From: Zanthoxylum bungeanum
Lineage: Eukaryota > Streptophyta > Magnoliopsida > Sapindales > Rutaceae
Length of the DNA stretch: 64,000 nucleotides
Reading direction: 5' to 3'
Assembly: GCA_019454045.1 (NCBI GenBank)
Contig: SKCR01034825.1
Span: 62,001 to 126,000 of the forward strand
Shown here: positions 11,880 to 22,369 of the stretch, piece by piece
Position numbering within the stretch: the stretch's first letter is position 1
Layout: the number at the start of each line of letters is the position of its first letter
Translations under genes and position numbers: made by a program
Notes under the pieces: generated by a model
What the model was told of the DNA's origin: nothing
The model's database searches: none
The model's input: only the letters and a program-made list of their open reading frames with translations

Positions 11880-12757
11880 TGACGGGTGATTTTCGTCCCA
11901 GAGGCAGTTTCGAGATAACTCTCCCGAGATAATCCTCCTCCAACCATGAATTTGTTTGGTTATGGGGGACCAAAAATAAATTTAGCAAAAGACAAATCAA
12001 CACAAGATTGACAATAGGGTTTTACGTGGTTCGGTGGAGCAAGTCCAGCCTACATCCACGGGCACAAAGTGGGGTCTAATGAAAACTGAGCTGTTTGCTT
12101 ACGATGTTTTACACGTAGTGTTTTGAATGAGATTTTTTCCAACCAACCCATACAAATGAGACTACCCTCCCTTTATATACTAAAAGAAATACAAATTGTT
12201 CCCATGTTGCTGTGACGTCAGCCACTCGGATTTTCAGCGGATTGATGGGCTCTCTGCCCCAACTGTCTTGCCGAAAGCAATCTTGTCACTTGACATCCTG
12301 TCACATCACGCCGTTTTATACACTGTCACACGTCATAATAATGATGTCAGCCTGTAAAGAGCTCCAAACAGTGATGTTTGCCAGAGGGAAAAGTCCAAAC
12401 TACCATGTTCACATATCGGTCGTCTAGAGGTCGGCCAGATGATCTTCCGAACAGTAAAAGATACTGCCGACCTGACTCGGAGTATCCGAGCCATCCATTT
12501 CGTCATATGAGGTGAATCAGAGTTGAACTGAGCTACTGGTCTACTGTGGTCGATCTCGATTATGATGTTGTCGGCTTCTGTGATCTGTATAATGATATTT
12601 TCTCTGGTGGGCCAGATCCGGGAAATTGAGTCTGGACTCTCTTCATGGCTGAGGAACAAACCAAACCTTCTGAACATCTGATCCTCCAAAAGGAAAAATT
12701 TTATCTCTGCCCTTACCGAACTGTTCAAATACCTTAGTCACAAAAATCACCACAAAA
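11880..12757 (-). repeat. 5' LTR of element E
   Basis: This is collinear with 9294-10217 but about 45 bp shorter, because one internal segment is missing near 12075. Its minus-strand start is degraded (CACCACAAAA in place of the intact terminus), yet the target duplication GATAT follows at 12758-12762. Confidence 0.88.
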
Positions 12758-12762
12758 GATAT

Positions 12763-13309
12763 GCATATTTTGTCCTGGAAATGATTTTTCTTGTGTATGT
12801 ATATGACAATGCTTATCAATGGCAATTCACTCGTTGGTTTATTATAATTGGAAATTCCGCTCCCAATTATCAATTTCAAATTTTAACTAAATAAGTAAAA
12901 CAAGTTCTTTTTTTTTATCAGAAAAGCATCAAGACGTTGATGTGATGCTTTCTGCTTCATTTACCCGAATCCTAATTCTAAAGGAAGATACCCACCTCCA
13001 TATTGTTAAAGCATGAATTTATCAGACCATCTTTTTCGGGAATAAAGTTTTTATGGCGTCAAGGATGTGCATTTCAAGTCATTATGTCGTCTTTTGTAAT
13101 GCAACAAGCACTAGAACAAGAAATGACAACATATTTTAACAGGACTGAAAATAATATTCATTCATTTTAACTGGTCCTGTTTTAAGAAGTTAAAAGAAAC
13201 AAAAAAGGAAAATTAATACAGATAAAAGCTAAACAACAAAAAGATAAAATAAAAAACCGGCATCCTCCCAACATCATCAAAAACCCACCAACGGAACAAA
13301 ACAGGAAGC
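12763..13309. other. Intergenic DNA including the HSC70 3' untranslated region
   Basis: I see no supported coding region between element E and the HSC70 stop codon. The part adjoining 13309 (about 13130-13309) should hold the HSC70 3' UTR on the minus strand. The missing 5' part of GGB exon 1 would be expected just after 12762, but I could not recognise it. Confidence 0.5.
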
Positions 13310-14542
13310 TTAGTCGACTTCCTCAATCTTGGGACCAGCACCACTGCCACCAGCTGGAGGAGCATCATCATCCATGCCATCATCCATGCCAGCTCCGGCA
13401 CCTTGATACATCTTGGCAATGATGGGGTTGCAGATGCTCTCAAGCTCCTTCATCTTGTCTTCAAACTCATCAGCCTCAGCAAGCTGGTTGGCATCAAGCC
13501 ACTGAATGGCCTGGTCAATGGCGTCCTCAATCTTCTTCTTGTCAGCTGGGTCAAGCTTGGAACCGATCTTTTCATCCTTGACAGTGTTCCTCATGTTGTA
13601 GGAATAGTTCTCCAATGCATTCTTTGCTTCCACCTTCTTCTTGTGCTCCTCATCTTCAGCCTTGTATTTTTCGGCCTCTTGAACCATCTTCTCGATTTCA
13701 TCCTTGGACAATCTACCCTTGTCGTTGGTGATTGTGATCTTGTTCTTTTGGCCGGTGGTCTTGTCTTCGGCTGAGACATTCAAGATACCATTGGCATCAA
13801 TGTCAAAGCAGACAGTGATCTGAGGGACACCCCTGGGAGCTGGAGGAATGCCGGAGAGCTCAAATTTTCCAACAAATTGTTGTCCCTGGTTCTTGTCCTT
13901 TCACCTTCATAAACCTGGATTAGCACACCAGGTTGGTTGTCTGAGTAGGTGGAGAAAACTTGCTCCTTCTTGGTGGGGATGGTCGTGTTTCTTGGGATCA
14001 AGACAGTCATGACACCACCAGCGGTTTCCAAACCAAGAGAGAGAGGGGTAACATCCAAGAGCAACAAATCTTGGACCTTCTCATTGCCCTCACCACTCAA
14101 GATGGCTGCCTGAACAGCAGCACCATAAGCAACAGCCTCATCCGGGTTTATGTTCTTGCAGAGCTCCTTCCCATTGAAGAAGTCTTGCAATAGTTGCTGC
14201 ACCTTGGGAATCCTGGTGGAACCACCAACAAGCACAACATCATGGACAGTGCTCTTGTCCATCTTAGCATCCCTCAAACACTTCTCAACAGGCTCCATAC
14301 ACTTCCTGAAAAGATCCATGTTGAGCTCCTCAAATCTGGCACGAGTAATGGTTGAATAGAAATCAATACCCTCATACAAAGAATCGATTTCAATAGTAGT
14401 CTGGGCAGTAGATGAGAGAGTCCTCTTCGCCCTCTCACAAGCAGTTCTCAATCTCCTAAGGGCTCTTGGGTTACCACTAATATCCTTCTTATTCTTCCTC
14501 TTAAACTCCTGCACAAAGTGATTCACCATTCTATTATCAAAA

Positions 14543-14580
<38 letters not shown>

Positions 14581-15744
14581 CACTTCAAAGATACCCTCCT
14601 CAATAGTAAGCAAAGACACATCAAAAGTACCACCACCAAGATCAAAGATCAAAACATTCTTCTCACCAACGCTTGTAGCCTTCTTGTCAAGACCATAAGC
14701 AATGGCAGCAGCAGTTGGCTCATTGATAATACGCATCACATTAAGCCCAGCAATGACACCGGCATCCTTGGTGGCCTGACGTTGAGAGTCATTGAAGTAA
14801 GCTGGGACAGTCACGACTGCATTCTTAACATTTGAGCCAAGGTAGGCCTCAGCAATCTCACGCATCTTGATCAGCACCATAGATGAGATCTCCTCAGCAG
14901 CAAACTGCTTCTCTTCGCCCTTGTAGTTAACAACAATCATCGGCTTGTCACCAGGACCAGGAATTAACTTAAATGGCCATAGCTTGATATCGCTTTGGAC
15001 TGATGCATCACTAAATCTCCTACCAATCAACCTCTTTGCGTCTTCACAGTATAAATAACAACCCAGTTAATCAAACAAGCCCAATTACACAAACAAACAT
15101 TATAATATGACAAAGCATTACAAATTAAAAAAAAAAATTGCGCATAGATTGTCAATCAACATCAAGAGAAATTATATACTATTTTAATAAACACAATCTA
15201 CTAAATACAACCATAATTGCAGCTATTATCCGTAAATAAAACAGGAAAATTAAAAAAAAAATCACTACATAATTGTTCAAAAAATATTTTTTAAAATTAA
15301 AACTGTAATATTTGCCTATATATAATCAATTAATTAAAAAATAGCGCTAATGTAATGTTGGCTTATAGCATAAGCCAATCACATAACAACAACACAAGAT
15401 CTTGAATCTCATAAAGTTGAAAAGACAAATCTACCCTCAAAACTCATAGATCTGACAAAGCAATTACAGATTCATGCTCATTACATCACACAAATACATA
15501 AAAATCAAACGATGTCAAAAGAGTGCTTACCAAAGACGGTGTTGATGGGGTTCATGGCGACCTGGTTCTTAGCAGCGTCACCAATCAAACGCTCCGTATC
15601 AGTGAAGCCCACATAAGACGGTGTCGTTCTATTCCCTTGGTCATTGGCGATAATCTCAACTCTGTCGTGCTGCCAGACTCCGACACACGAGTATGTCGTT
15701 CCCAGATCGATACCGATCGCCGGTCCCTCTCCTTTCCCAGCCAT
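13310..15744 (-). pseudogene. HSC70: Cytosolic HSP70/HSC70 chaperone gene, spliced, with a one-base frameshift
   Basis: Exon 1 is 15531-15744 and exon 2 is 13310-15041; the intron (15042-15530) has GTAAGC/AAG borders. The ATG at 15744 gives [22 protein letters not shown]70 signatures are plain: DLGTTYS in exon 1, [12 protein letters not shown] and [14 protein letters not shown] in exon 2, and a [14 protein letters not shown] tail ending in the cytosolic EEVD. The protein is an ATP-driven foldase with a nucleotide-binding domain of about 385 residues, then the substrate-binding domain and lid. The normal length would be about 648 aa. At about 13869 one G is missing before AAAATTTGAG, shifting the frame after roughly residue 462 and ending at 13780, so lid and EEVD are lost from the read frame. 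The rest is well conserved, so this is either a very recent pseudogene or a sequencing error. Confidence 0.93.
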
Positions 15745-15867
15745 TATCAAAACTCGAAAAGAAGAAGGAGAATAAAGTAATTTGCTTTTAACAAAGAAGA
15801 AGGAAAAAGTAGATCTTGTGTTTGCGAAGAAACAAACTTGTATATCGTTCTATGAAGAGCTAGGGTT

Positions 15868-15910
15868 TGTTTTATTTTATAGATCTTTGGTTATTCGTTC
15901 TAGAATGTTC
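15868..15910 (-). promoter_or_regulatory. Heat-shock element and TATA box of HSC70
   Basis: 15898-15910 reads TTCTAGAATGTTC, a perfect three-unit heat-shock element (TTCnnGAAnnTTC). About 20 bases downstream on the minus strand is a TATA box, CTATAAAATAAA (about 15870-15881). Both lie 125-170 bases upstream of the ATG at 15744, the right geometry for a heat-shock-factor-responsive promoter. Confidence 0.8.
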
Positions 15911-16349
15911 TGAGGTCGTTGATGAAATATCAACCATTGATTAGAGGGTAATTGACGGTCTGGATTTAGTCAATTTCTGTGTCGGATTTGTCGAGGTCGG
16001 TTACGCGCGCCTTGGTGTGAATTGAAAAATTGTTTTTACTTCGAGTCAGGGCATGGTTTTTGTATCCGTATCAACTAGGTCCCTAAATAGTAAATCCAAC
16101 TCAATTATTGACCTAATTTTAAAGACTTTTTGATCATTTCGACTAGAGATGGCAAACCTACAAATCTGTTGGTTACTTACTCGATATAAATATAATTTAA
16201 TATGCCTTTTAGGAGATAATGGATGGGTTTGAAATTATAAATCAAAACTCACTACGAGTAGTGGGCAAAGCAAATTTAGTAAATAGGCAAAATCGACAGA
16301 TATCTAATGTTACTCTTTTATTTTATTTAGATTATTTTTTTATAGTATT

Positions 16350-17303
16350 TGTTGATGGAGATTTCTGCAGCTAAGGTAATTGAACAGCTCGGAAAGGATA
16401 GAGAGAGAATTTCCCACTTTTGGAGGATCAGATGTTCAGAGGTATTGGTCAGTTCTCAGACATTAAGAGAATCTGATCGCTTCCTTCTCGGATCTGGCCG
16501 ACCATAAGACACAACATGACACAGATTTCAGAGACCGACAACACCAGAACCGAGGCCGACCACAGTAGACCGGAAGCTCGGTTTGGTTTTACTTTATCTC
16601 CTGGAACAATCGGATAAGCTCGAATATTTTGGGTCAGGACGGGAACAGTTTTGGTAATTCAGCAGATCATCTTTCCGACCTCTGGAAGACCGACCTGTGA
16701 CTAGGGTAGTTTAGACCTTTCCCTCTGACATATACCAATATTTGAAAGTTCTTTACAGTCTGGTTTAAATATGTTGCGTGTGGCAGTGCACGAAACAGGT
16801 TGATGTGACAAGCCGTTAGGTGACAGGTTTGCTTTCAGCAAAGATAGTTTTGGGGCAGAGAACCCGTCAATCAACCGGAAGTTCACGTGAGTGACGACAT
16901 GGAAGCAGGGGAATAGTGTTGTAACTCTTTGAGTATATAAAGGAGAGTTAATATCATTTGTAGAGAGGGCGAAATTGATAGTAAAATTTGTACCAAAAAA
17001 TATGAACATTACTTATAAAAACACCACAAACAAACAGCTCGATTTTCTTCAGTTCAGTCTATAAAAAGTCGGCCGAGCTCGTTTTGGTAATAAAAAAGCA
17101 ACCACACACTTTGTGCCCGTGGACGTAGGCTGGACTTGCTCCGCCGAACCAACATAAATACTCTTTGTTGATCTTTGTGTTTTTTCTTGCATTTTTGCTA
17201 CATTTGCTTTTGGTCTCCCATAACCAAACAAATTTAAGGTTGAATGAGGGTTGTCTCGGGAGGGTTATCTCAAAACTGGCCCCGGGACGAAAATCACCCG
17301 TCA
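16350..17303 (+). repeat. Solo LTR of the element E family
   Basis: It starts TGTTGATGGAG and ends AAATCACCCGTCA. It shares with E LTRs the blocks near 16500-16570 (GGCCGACC, CACAGTAGACCGG), the tail near 17080-17303, and a TATATAAAGG box at about 16934. No internal region adjoins it. The flanks (GTATT before, ACCTT after) do not match, so either the target duplication has decayed or the LTR arose by unequal recombination. Confidence 0.8.
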
Positions 17304-17700
17304 ACCTTATTTATTTAGGAGTAAAATTCTTAATTTGTAAAAACTTAATTTATATCAACGATAAAAGCCATGAAAATCTAATTCAAGTGCATTATTACTC
17401 TCCAAAATAAAAAAAAAAAAAAAATTTCATTCTCACTAACTGCATTCTCTTTTTACTGTTCTGGTATGTTTTATTTTCCTTTTTTTTTTAGATAATATAT
17501 TTTTATTTGTATTTTTTTAAAGGGGAATTTGGTAGAATTTGAAGAGCAGTGAATAGATTTAAATGAAAGTATTTTTTTTTATGAAAGATAGGTTTTGGTA
17601 GAATTTGTTTTAGTTTACGGTTTGAATTGGTTATTTTAACAATATAAAACAATTATCATGTTAATTATTGATTTTAAGTTCGATTTTGTTTATACATATA

Positions 17701-18445
17701 TGTTGATGGTGTTTTCAGGCACTATGTTATTTAAGCAGCACGACAGGGGTAAAAAAGGTAATTCACTTCTCAGTCAAAATCATTAATGCCGACCCGACCA
17801 CTAAGAGCCAAACAGTAAGAGGCCGAGCATTGGATGATAGGTGACCGACCACTTTTGTTCAGATAAACCGGGCACTCGACAGCAGCATTCTCAGTACAAA
17901 GAACTATCATGACCGACCTCATGAAGACCGACCATATGGCGAGATATGCTCAAGAAGATGACACCCTATTCTTGCGGATAAGATAAACAAGTTATCATAC
18001 TTTCACAAGGAAAAGTAATGAGTCAGAATCTAAAAAGGAATAAGAAAAGTGAAAGCAATATTAGACTAGGAATCCTTACAATAGGAGAACACTGATTCGA
18101 CCAGGAATTCTTATATGAATAGAAATCTGATTTCTGTACTATTATAAATAGAAGGGCATAATATGTGTAATGGCATCAGAATCATCAAGCCCCGACTTGT
18201 AAAAAAGAAAGAGAGCTCTGGAAAGTGTGTTTGAGTAATAAAAATATCATCTTGTTTGTGTCCGTGGACGTAGGTCGGATCCAAATCCACCGAACCACGT
18301 TAAATCTCTTTGTTGATTGGTGTGTTTATCTGTTTTTTTGCTAAATTTGCTTTCGGTCCCCCATAATCAAACAAATTCACTATTGAAGGAGGATTACCTC
18401 GGAAGTGATATTCCTATATTACCCTGAGACCAAAATCCACCGTCA
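17701..18445 (+). repeat. 5' LTR of element D
   Basis: This is 745 bp. A TATAAATAG box lies near 18143. Compared with the 3' LTR it lacks six or seven bases (the ATCAGGT segment near 25768) and shows scattered substitutions, suggesting a fairly recent insertion. Confidence 0.92.
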
Positions 18446-18450
18446 ACAGT

Positions 18451-18468
18451 TGGCGCCGTCTGTGGGGA
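18451..18468 (+). other. Primer-binding site of element D
   Basis: It reads TGGCGCCGTCTGTGGGGA and begins five bases after the LTR end. The TGGCGCCG start matches the 3' end of several plant tRNAs; the remaining bases are characteristic of Tat-type elements. Confidence 0.85.
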
Positions 18469-18499
18469 ACTAACAAAAAGCAACTCGTGTAGTGAGACA

Positions 18500-20419
18500 A
18501 TGGCGGAAGGCGGAAACCACCAATCATCAGGGAACTCGGCCGCAGATTGGATGGAGAAGATCGAGGAGAACCTAAGGAAAGAAAGGGAGGAAAATCAAAC
18601 CTTGCTAAAAACCATAGTAGACCGGTTGGAAAAGATAGAAGGAGCACACGACGAGGCCGGGACTAGCCGACGAAGGAACGAAATAGCAGAGGGAAAAAGA
18701 ATTGTTGATACAAGTGAGGACGACAGACCCCAGAGGAGGGGCCCCTACAGGGTAAGATCTGTGGTGGTTCAGGAAGACTCCCAAACTGAAGACATGTGGG
18801 AGGAAGAGGATGACAAATCGTCACCAGACTCCTCCTATGATAGCCCTCACAATACCAGGAAAAGAGGGAAAGAATATGACGAAAGAGCGCGGGAAGATAC
18901 CGGACCTGAGAAGCACCACGCCCAAGACAACAGAAAAAGAGGAGATCGCAAGAGGCGGCATGGAACCAAAGACAGCAGCATGAAATCTTGGTTACGGGAG
19001 GAGCTAGCCAAATGGGGAGTATTCCCCAATACAGACATAGGAGATGCCCGGGACGGTAAAGATGAGTCCCCCCTCACAGAAGAAATAAGGTCAGAAAAAT
19101 TCCCAAAAAGATTCAGCATGCCAACCATGGCGCCATACAAAGGCCATACCGATCCCAAAACCCACGTCGAATGTTTCGTCCTACTAATGGAGGTACAAGG
19201 GGTAACGGGGGACGCCATTTGCAAAGTGTTACCCTTAACTCTAGCCGGACCGGCCATCATATGGTATAGAAGCCTAGCCCCAAGAAGCATCAGCAGCTTC
19301 ACTCAACTCAGAAAGTCATTCATACGGCACTTCAAATGGGCTTGTGTCCCCAGAAAGACAATTGGAGAACTAAGACTTATGAAACAAGGAGACGATGAAC
19401 CTTTGAAAATATTTATTGAAAGATACCACAATATGGTACTCGAAGTCGGAGGGTATGAATCCCCCGAGGCCCTGGAAAGCTTAAAGAGAGCCTTGAAAGT
19501 CGGGAGGCTACGGACCCACCTAAGGATCCAAGACACCCCGGACTACGCAACCGCCCTGGAGGTGGCCCGGAAGTTCATTCTGTTAGAAAACGAGGAGAAA
19601 ATATCCCGAAGAGGGAACACCATCAGAGAAAGGACCACAAGAGAGGGCGCCCCCCGCCGCGTAGAAAGAGAATCCAGAAGGTCGTCTCTAAAACACAAGG
19701 AGTTCAAACCACTGCACCGAAACAACCAAGAGAGAAGGGCGCCGACCCAAGTAAACCATGTGGTCGAGGAAGATGCATACATTCCCCTAAAGAAACCACT
19801 GGGACAAATTGTCATGGAGATTCAGGGGAGGCCTCTTGGTAGAACCCGACCAAAGAAGATTTCCCCCGGACAAGAGGAACCAAAAGGCTTACTGCATACA
19901 TCACAACTCCAGAGGACATGCAACGGACAGGTCGAGGCGACGAACAAGACCATCAAAGCCAACCTGAAAGCTCGGCTCGGATCCAGCAAAGGTCTATGGG
20001 TCGAGGAATTACCAGAAGTACTATGGGCACACCGGACAACCTATAAAAACTCCACAGGAGAAACCCTGTTCTCCTTAGCGTACGGTTATGAAGCTGTCAT
20101 CCCGGCAGAAATCGGGGTGACCTCCCACAGGGTCCAGCACTACGAAAGCAAGCAGAATGAAGGACTTATCAGAAACCACCTCGACCTAATCGAAGAGAAG
20201 AGAGAAAGATCGGCCATAAAAACAGCAATCTACCAACAAAGGATGGCCCGCTTCTATAATAAAAGAATTCGAACACGCATCTTCATCTCGGGCGACCTAG
20301 TGCTGAGAAGGGTCACCCTGAATACCCGAAGGCCAGAGGAAGGCTCGCTAGGCGCCAAATGGGAGGGGCCATACAAGGTAGTAAAAGTAGTGAGGCCAGG
20401 AGTATACACCCTAGAATAG
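18500..20419 (+). CDS. Gag-integrase fusion protein of element D
   Basis: This is one open frame of 639 codons from ATG 18500. Residues 1-200 are charged and low-complexity. Residues about 205-370 are a retrotransposon gag (capsid) domain (SMPTMAPYKGHTDP, GPAIIWYRSL, FTQLRKSFIRHF). Near residue 470 (about 19910) the sequence switches directly to the integrase C-terminal half (GQVEATNKTIKANL, LWAHRTTYKNSTGETLFSLA, AYGYEAVIPAEIG). Protease, RT, RNase H and the integrase N-terminus are missing, yet the reading frame is kept. The TAG at 20417 replaces a sense codon; homologous sequence continues in frame to a second stop at 20481 (LRKYFQ). The product could package RNA but not copy it. Whether the fusion protein is made is unknown. 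Confidence 0.85.
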   Translation: MAEGGNHQSSGNSAADWMEKIEENLRKEREENQTLLKTIVDRLEKIEGAHDEAGTSRRRNEIAEGKRIVDTSEDDRPQRRGPYRVRSVVVQEDSQTEDMWEEEDDKSSPDSSYDSPHNTRKRGKEYDERAREDTGPEKHHAQDNRKRGDRKRRHGTKDSSMKSWLREELAKWGVFPNTDIGDARDGKDESPLTEEIRSEKFPKRFSMPTMAPYKGHTDPKTHVECFVLLMEVQGVTGDAICKVLPLTLAGPAIIWYRSLAPRSISSFTQLRKSFIRHFKWACVPRKTIGELRLMKQGDDEPLKIFIERYHNMVLEVGGYESPEALESLKRALKVGRLRTHLRIQDTPDYATALEVARKFILLENEEKISRRGNTIRERTTREGAPRRVERESRRSSLKHKEFKPLHRNNQERRAPTQVNHVVEEDAYIPLKKPLGQIVMEIQGRPLGRTRPKKISPGQEEPKGLLHTSQLQRTCNGQVEATNKTIKANLKARLGSSKGLWVEELPEVLWAHRTTYKNSTGETLFSLAYGYEAVIPAEIGVTSHRVQHYESKQNEGLIRNHLDLIEEKRERSAIKTAIYQQRMARFYNKRIRTRIFISGDLVLRRVTLNTRRPEEGSLGAKWEGPYKVVKVVRPGVYTLE

Positions 20420-20754
20420 CTGGACGGCGCAAGATTAAAAAAGTCATGGAACACCGAGATGCTGAGAAAATACTTCCAGTAAACTCTCTCTTCCTCCTTT
20501 TCGTTTGCAGCAAAAAAAAAATATAAGGAACGGGAATTCGAATACAGAGCCTCTCTCAAAATGACCCACAGAGAGTTGTAAGAAGGGTAGTATGTCCCCG
20601 AATATAAATAAAAACTTCTTTTTGTGTTTTTACCCGCTCTTCTAAAAAATAAACTTTGCAAAACCATATTCAAAAAACCCCGGGGACATACTCAATGCAA
20701 CGGTCTAAACATAAGGAGAAATATGCCCTTAATGTTTCAAACAGCTCGGGGCTG

Positions 20755-20965
20755 GATCTTATTCCGCCGAGACCGTCCGGCTCGGGGTCGGGTTACGTCC
20801 CACCGAGTCATGCTCATTGGTCTGGGGATGGAACATTCCCCCAGAACCAAGTGTCTCTCTTGGCTCGGGGTCGGGTCACGTCCCACCGAGTCATGCTCGT
20901 TGGTCTGGGGACGGAACATTCCCCCAGAACCAAGTATCTCTCTTGGCTCGGGGTCCTCAGGGACA
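20755..20965 (+). repeat. Tandem repeat block 1 of element D (~84-bp unit)
   Basis: It holds about 2.5 copies of a unit with CTCGGGGTCGGGTTACGTCC, CACCGAGTCATGCTC and ACATTCCCCCAGAACCAAG. It is related to the array at 21795-22140 and, inverted, to 10440-10750 in element E. Confidence 0.8.
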
Positions 20966-21004
20966 TACTCGATGCATAGGATCCGTGAGAAGCATAGCAC
21001 ATGG

Positions 21005-21350
21005 ATGGATGATACCCCCGTGGCGATTGCTTACTCCAGTGTTACCGAACATAAGGAGGAACATGCACTTAATGTGTCGAACACTCTTTTGATCCTCACT
21101 TAACCGATGTAATGGATCCGTGAGAAAGCATAACACGGGGGGTGATGATGCCCCCGTGACGATTGCTGGCTCTAGTGATACCGGACCTAAGGAGGAGTAT
21201 ACCCTTAGTATCCCGGACACTCTTTGATCCATTCATCATTTGGATCCGAGAGAGGCGCATCACGGGCATGCGTTGTGCCCCTGTAGCGTGTGCCTGCTCC
21301 AGGGTGGTAAGGAGGAGCCCTCGAATAATACACAGGCTCCACAGTGACCC
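21005..21350 (+). repeat. Diverged repeats between the two GC-rich arrays of element D
   Basis: Three or four degenerate units share words such as GGATCCGTGAGAAGCATA, ATGCCCCCGTGACGATTGC and CTTAGTATCCCGGACAC. Units are about 110-120 bases. No coding function is apparent. Confidence 0.55.
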
Positions 21351-21659
21351 GACGTATAGAGGATGTGCCCTTACCATTCAAACGCTCTACTGATCCAAAT
21401 CCTGGTTCGCCGGGACTCTGAATTGAAAGATTCAGGATTGTGTTTTGGAGACCTCGGACAGGACGCTGTCTTGAGGCATCCATGTTGTTATTTATACTTA
21501 CAAAAACGTTTTTGGGATAAGTGCTAGGTCACTCCCACTTTTTAATTTTATTTTCTAAAGTTTTGTTTTTGTTTTTCACCGGACTGGCAAGAGGACGCCC
21601 ATGCCGGATTTGGTAGGGCTCCAAAGGTTGATTCACTTCCCTTCTATAAGTCCCGAAAG

Positions 21660-22150
21660 TTACCCATCTCGGGGCTGGATTTCGTTCCACCGAGACCATT
21701 AGAGTGATCGTCTCAGGGCTGGATTTCGTTCCGCCGAGACCATTAGAGTGATCGGCTCGGGGCTGGATTTCGTTCCGCCAAGGCCAATCCCCTAATCAGC
21801 TCGGGGTCGGGTTACGTCCCACCGAGTCGGTCTTCTTTGGACTGGGGAGGTAACATTCCCCCAGACCCAAGTGTTTTTCTCAACTCGGGGTCGGGTTACG
21901 TCCCACCGAGTCAGTCTTCTTTGGACTGGGGAGATAACATTCCCCCAGACCCAAGTGTTTTTCTCAACTCAGGGTCGGGTTACGTCCCACCGAGTCGGTC
22001 TTCTTTGGACTGGGGAGGTAACATTCCCCCAGACCCAAGTTTTTTTCTCAACTCGGGGTCGGGTTACGTCCCACCGAGTCGGTCTTCTTTGGACTGGGGA
22101 GGTAACATTCCCTCAGAGCCTAGTGTCTCCCTCAGCTCGGGATCAGATTA
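21660..22150 (+). repeat. Tandem repeat block 2 of element D
   Basis: It begins with three short units (GGGCTGGATTTCGTTCC, 21674-21780). Four units of about 83 bp follow (CTCGGGGTCGGGTTACGTCC, then GGACTGGGGAGGTAACATTC). The units are 95% or more alike by eye, so the array was homogenised recently. Open frames across it are a by-product of the repeat. Confidence 0.85.
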
Positions 22151-22252
22151 CATCCATCCAGCTCATGTTGTCCCCCACGAAGGGGTCTCAAGTGCTCGGA
22201 TAACAGGAAACATGAAGAAAAGCCAAAAGAGAAAGAGATAATAGAGACATAA

Positions 22253-22254
<2 letters not shown>

Positions 22255-22298
<44 letters not shown>
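22255..22298. repeat. (AT)n microsatellite
   Basis: An uninterrupted AT dinucleotide run of about 44 bases inside element D, between its repeat block and the antisense gene. Confidence 0.95.
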
Positions 22299-22301
<3 letters not shown>

Positions 22302-22369
22302 AAGACACAGCTTGAAGTATTATTACAAAAAGCTAAGTATACACAGGGCCCCGTCCGGGTTACCCCTTC

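Larger units (their letters stand above)
9294..12757 (-). mobile_element. Deleted Tat-like Ty3/gypsy LTR retrotransposon (element E)
   Basis: Two direct LTRs (9294-10217 and 11880-12757) begin TGTTGATGG and end CCCGTCA on the minus strand. They are flanked by GATAT at 9289-9293 and 12758-12762. The primer-binding site, minus strand 11874-11856, reads TGGCGCCGTCTGTGGGGAA. A polypurine tract (AGGGGACATA) adjoins the 3' LTR at 10218-10232. The internal part is only 1.66 kb: a gag N-terminal remnant and a large tandem array, with no protease, RT or integrase. The right LTR has lost its terminal bases. The insertion disrupts GGB exon 1. Confidence 0.92.

Noticed and set aside
16345..17308. Target duplication for the solo LTR
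   Set aside because: Flanking bases GTATT and ACCTT do not match, so no duplication is claimed.
21837..22241. 134-codon frame with repeated proline-rich units in element D
   Set aside because: A by-product of an 83-bp tandem array with no start context; parallel frames are open in the same array.
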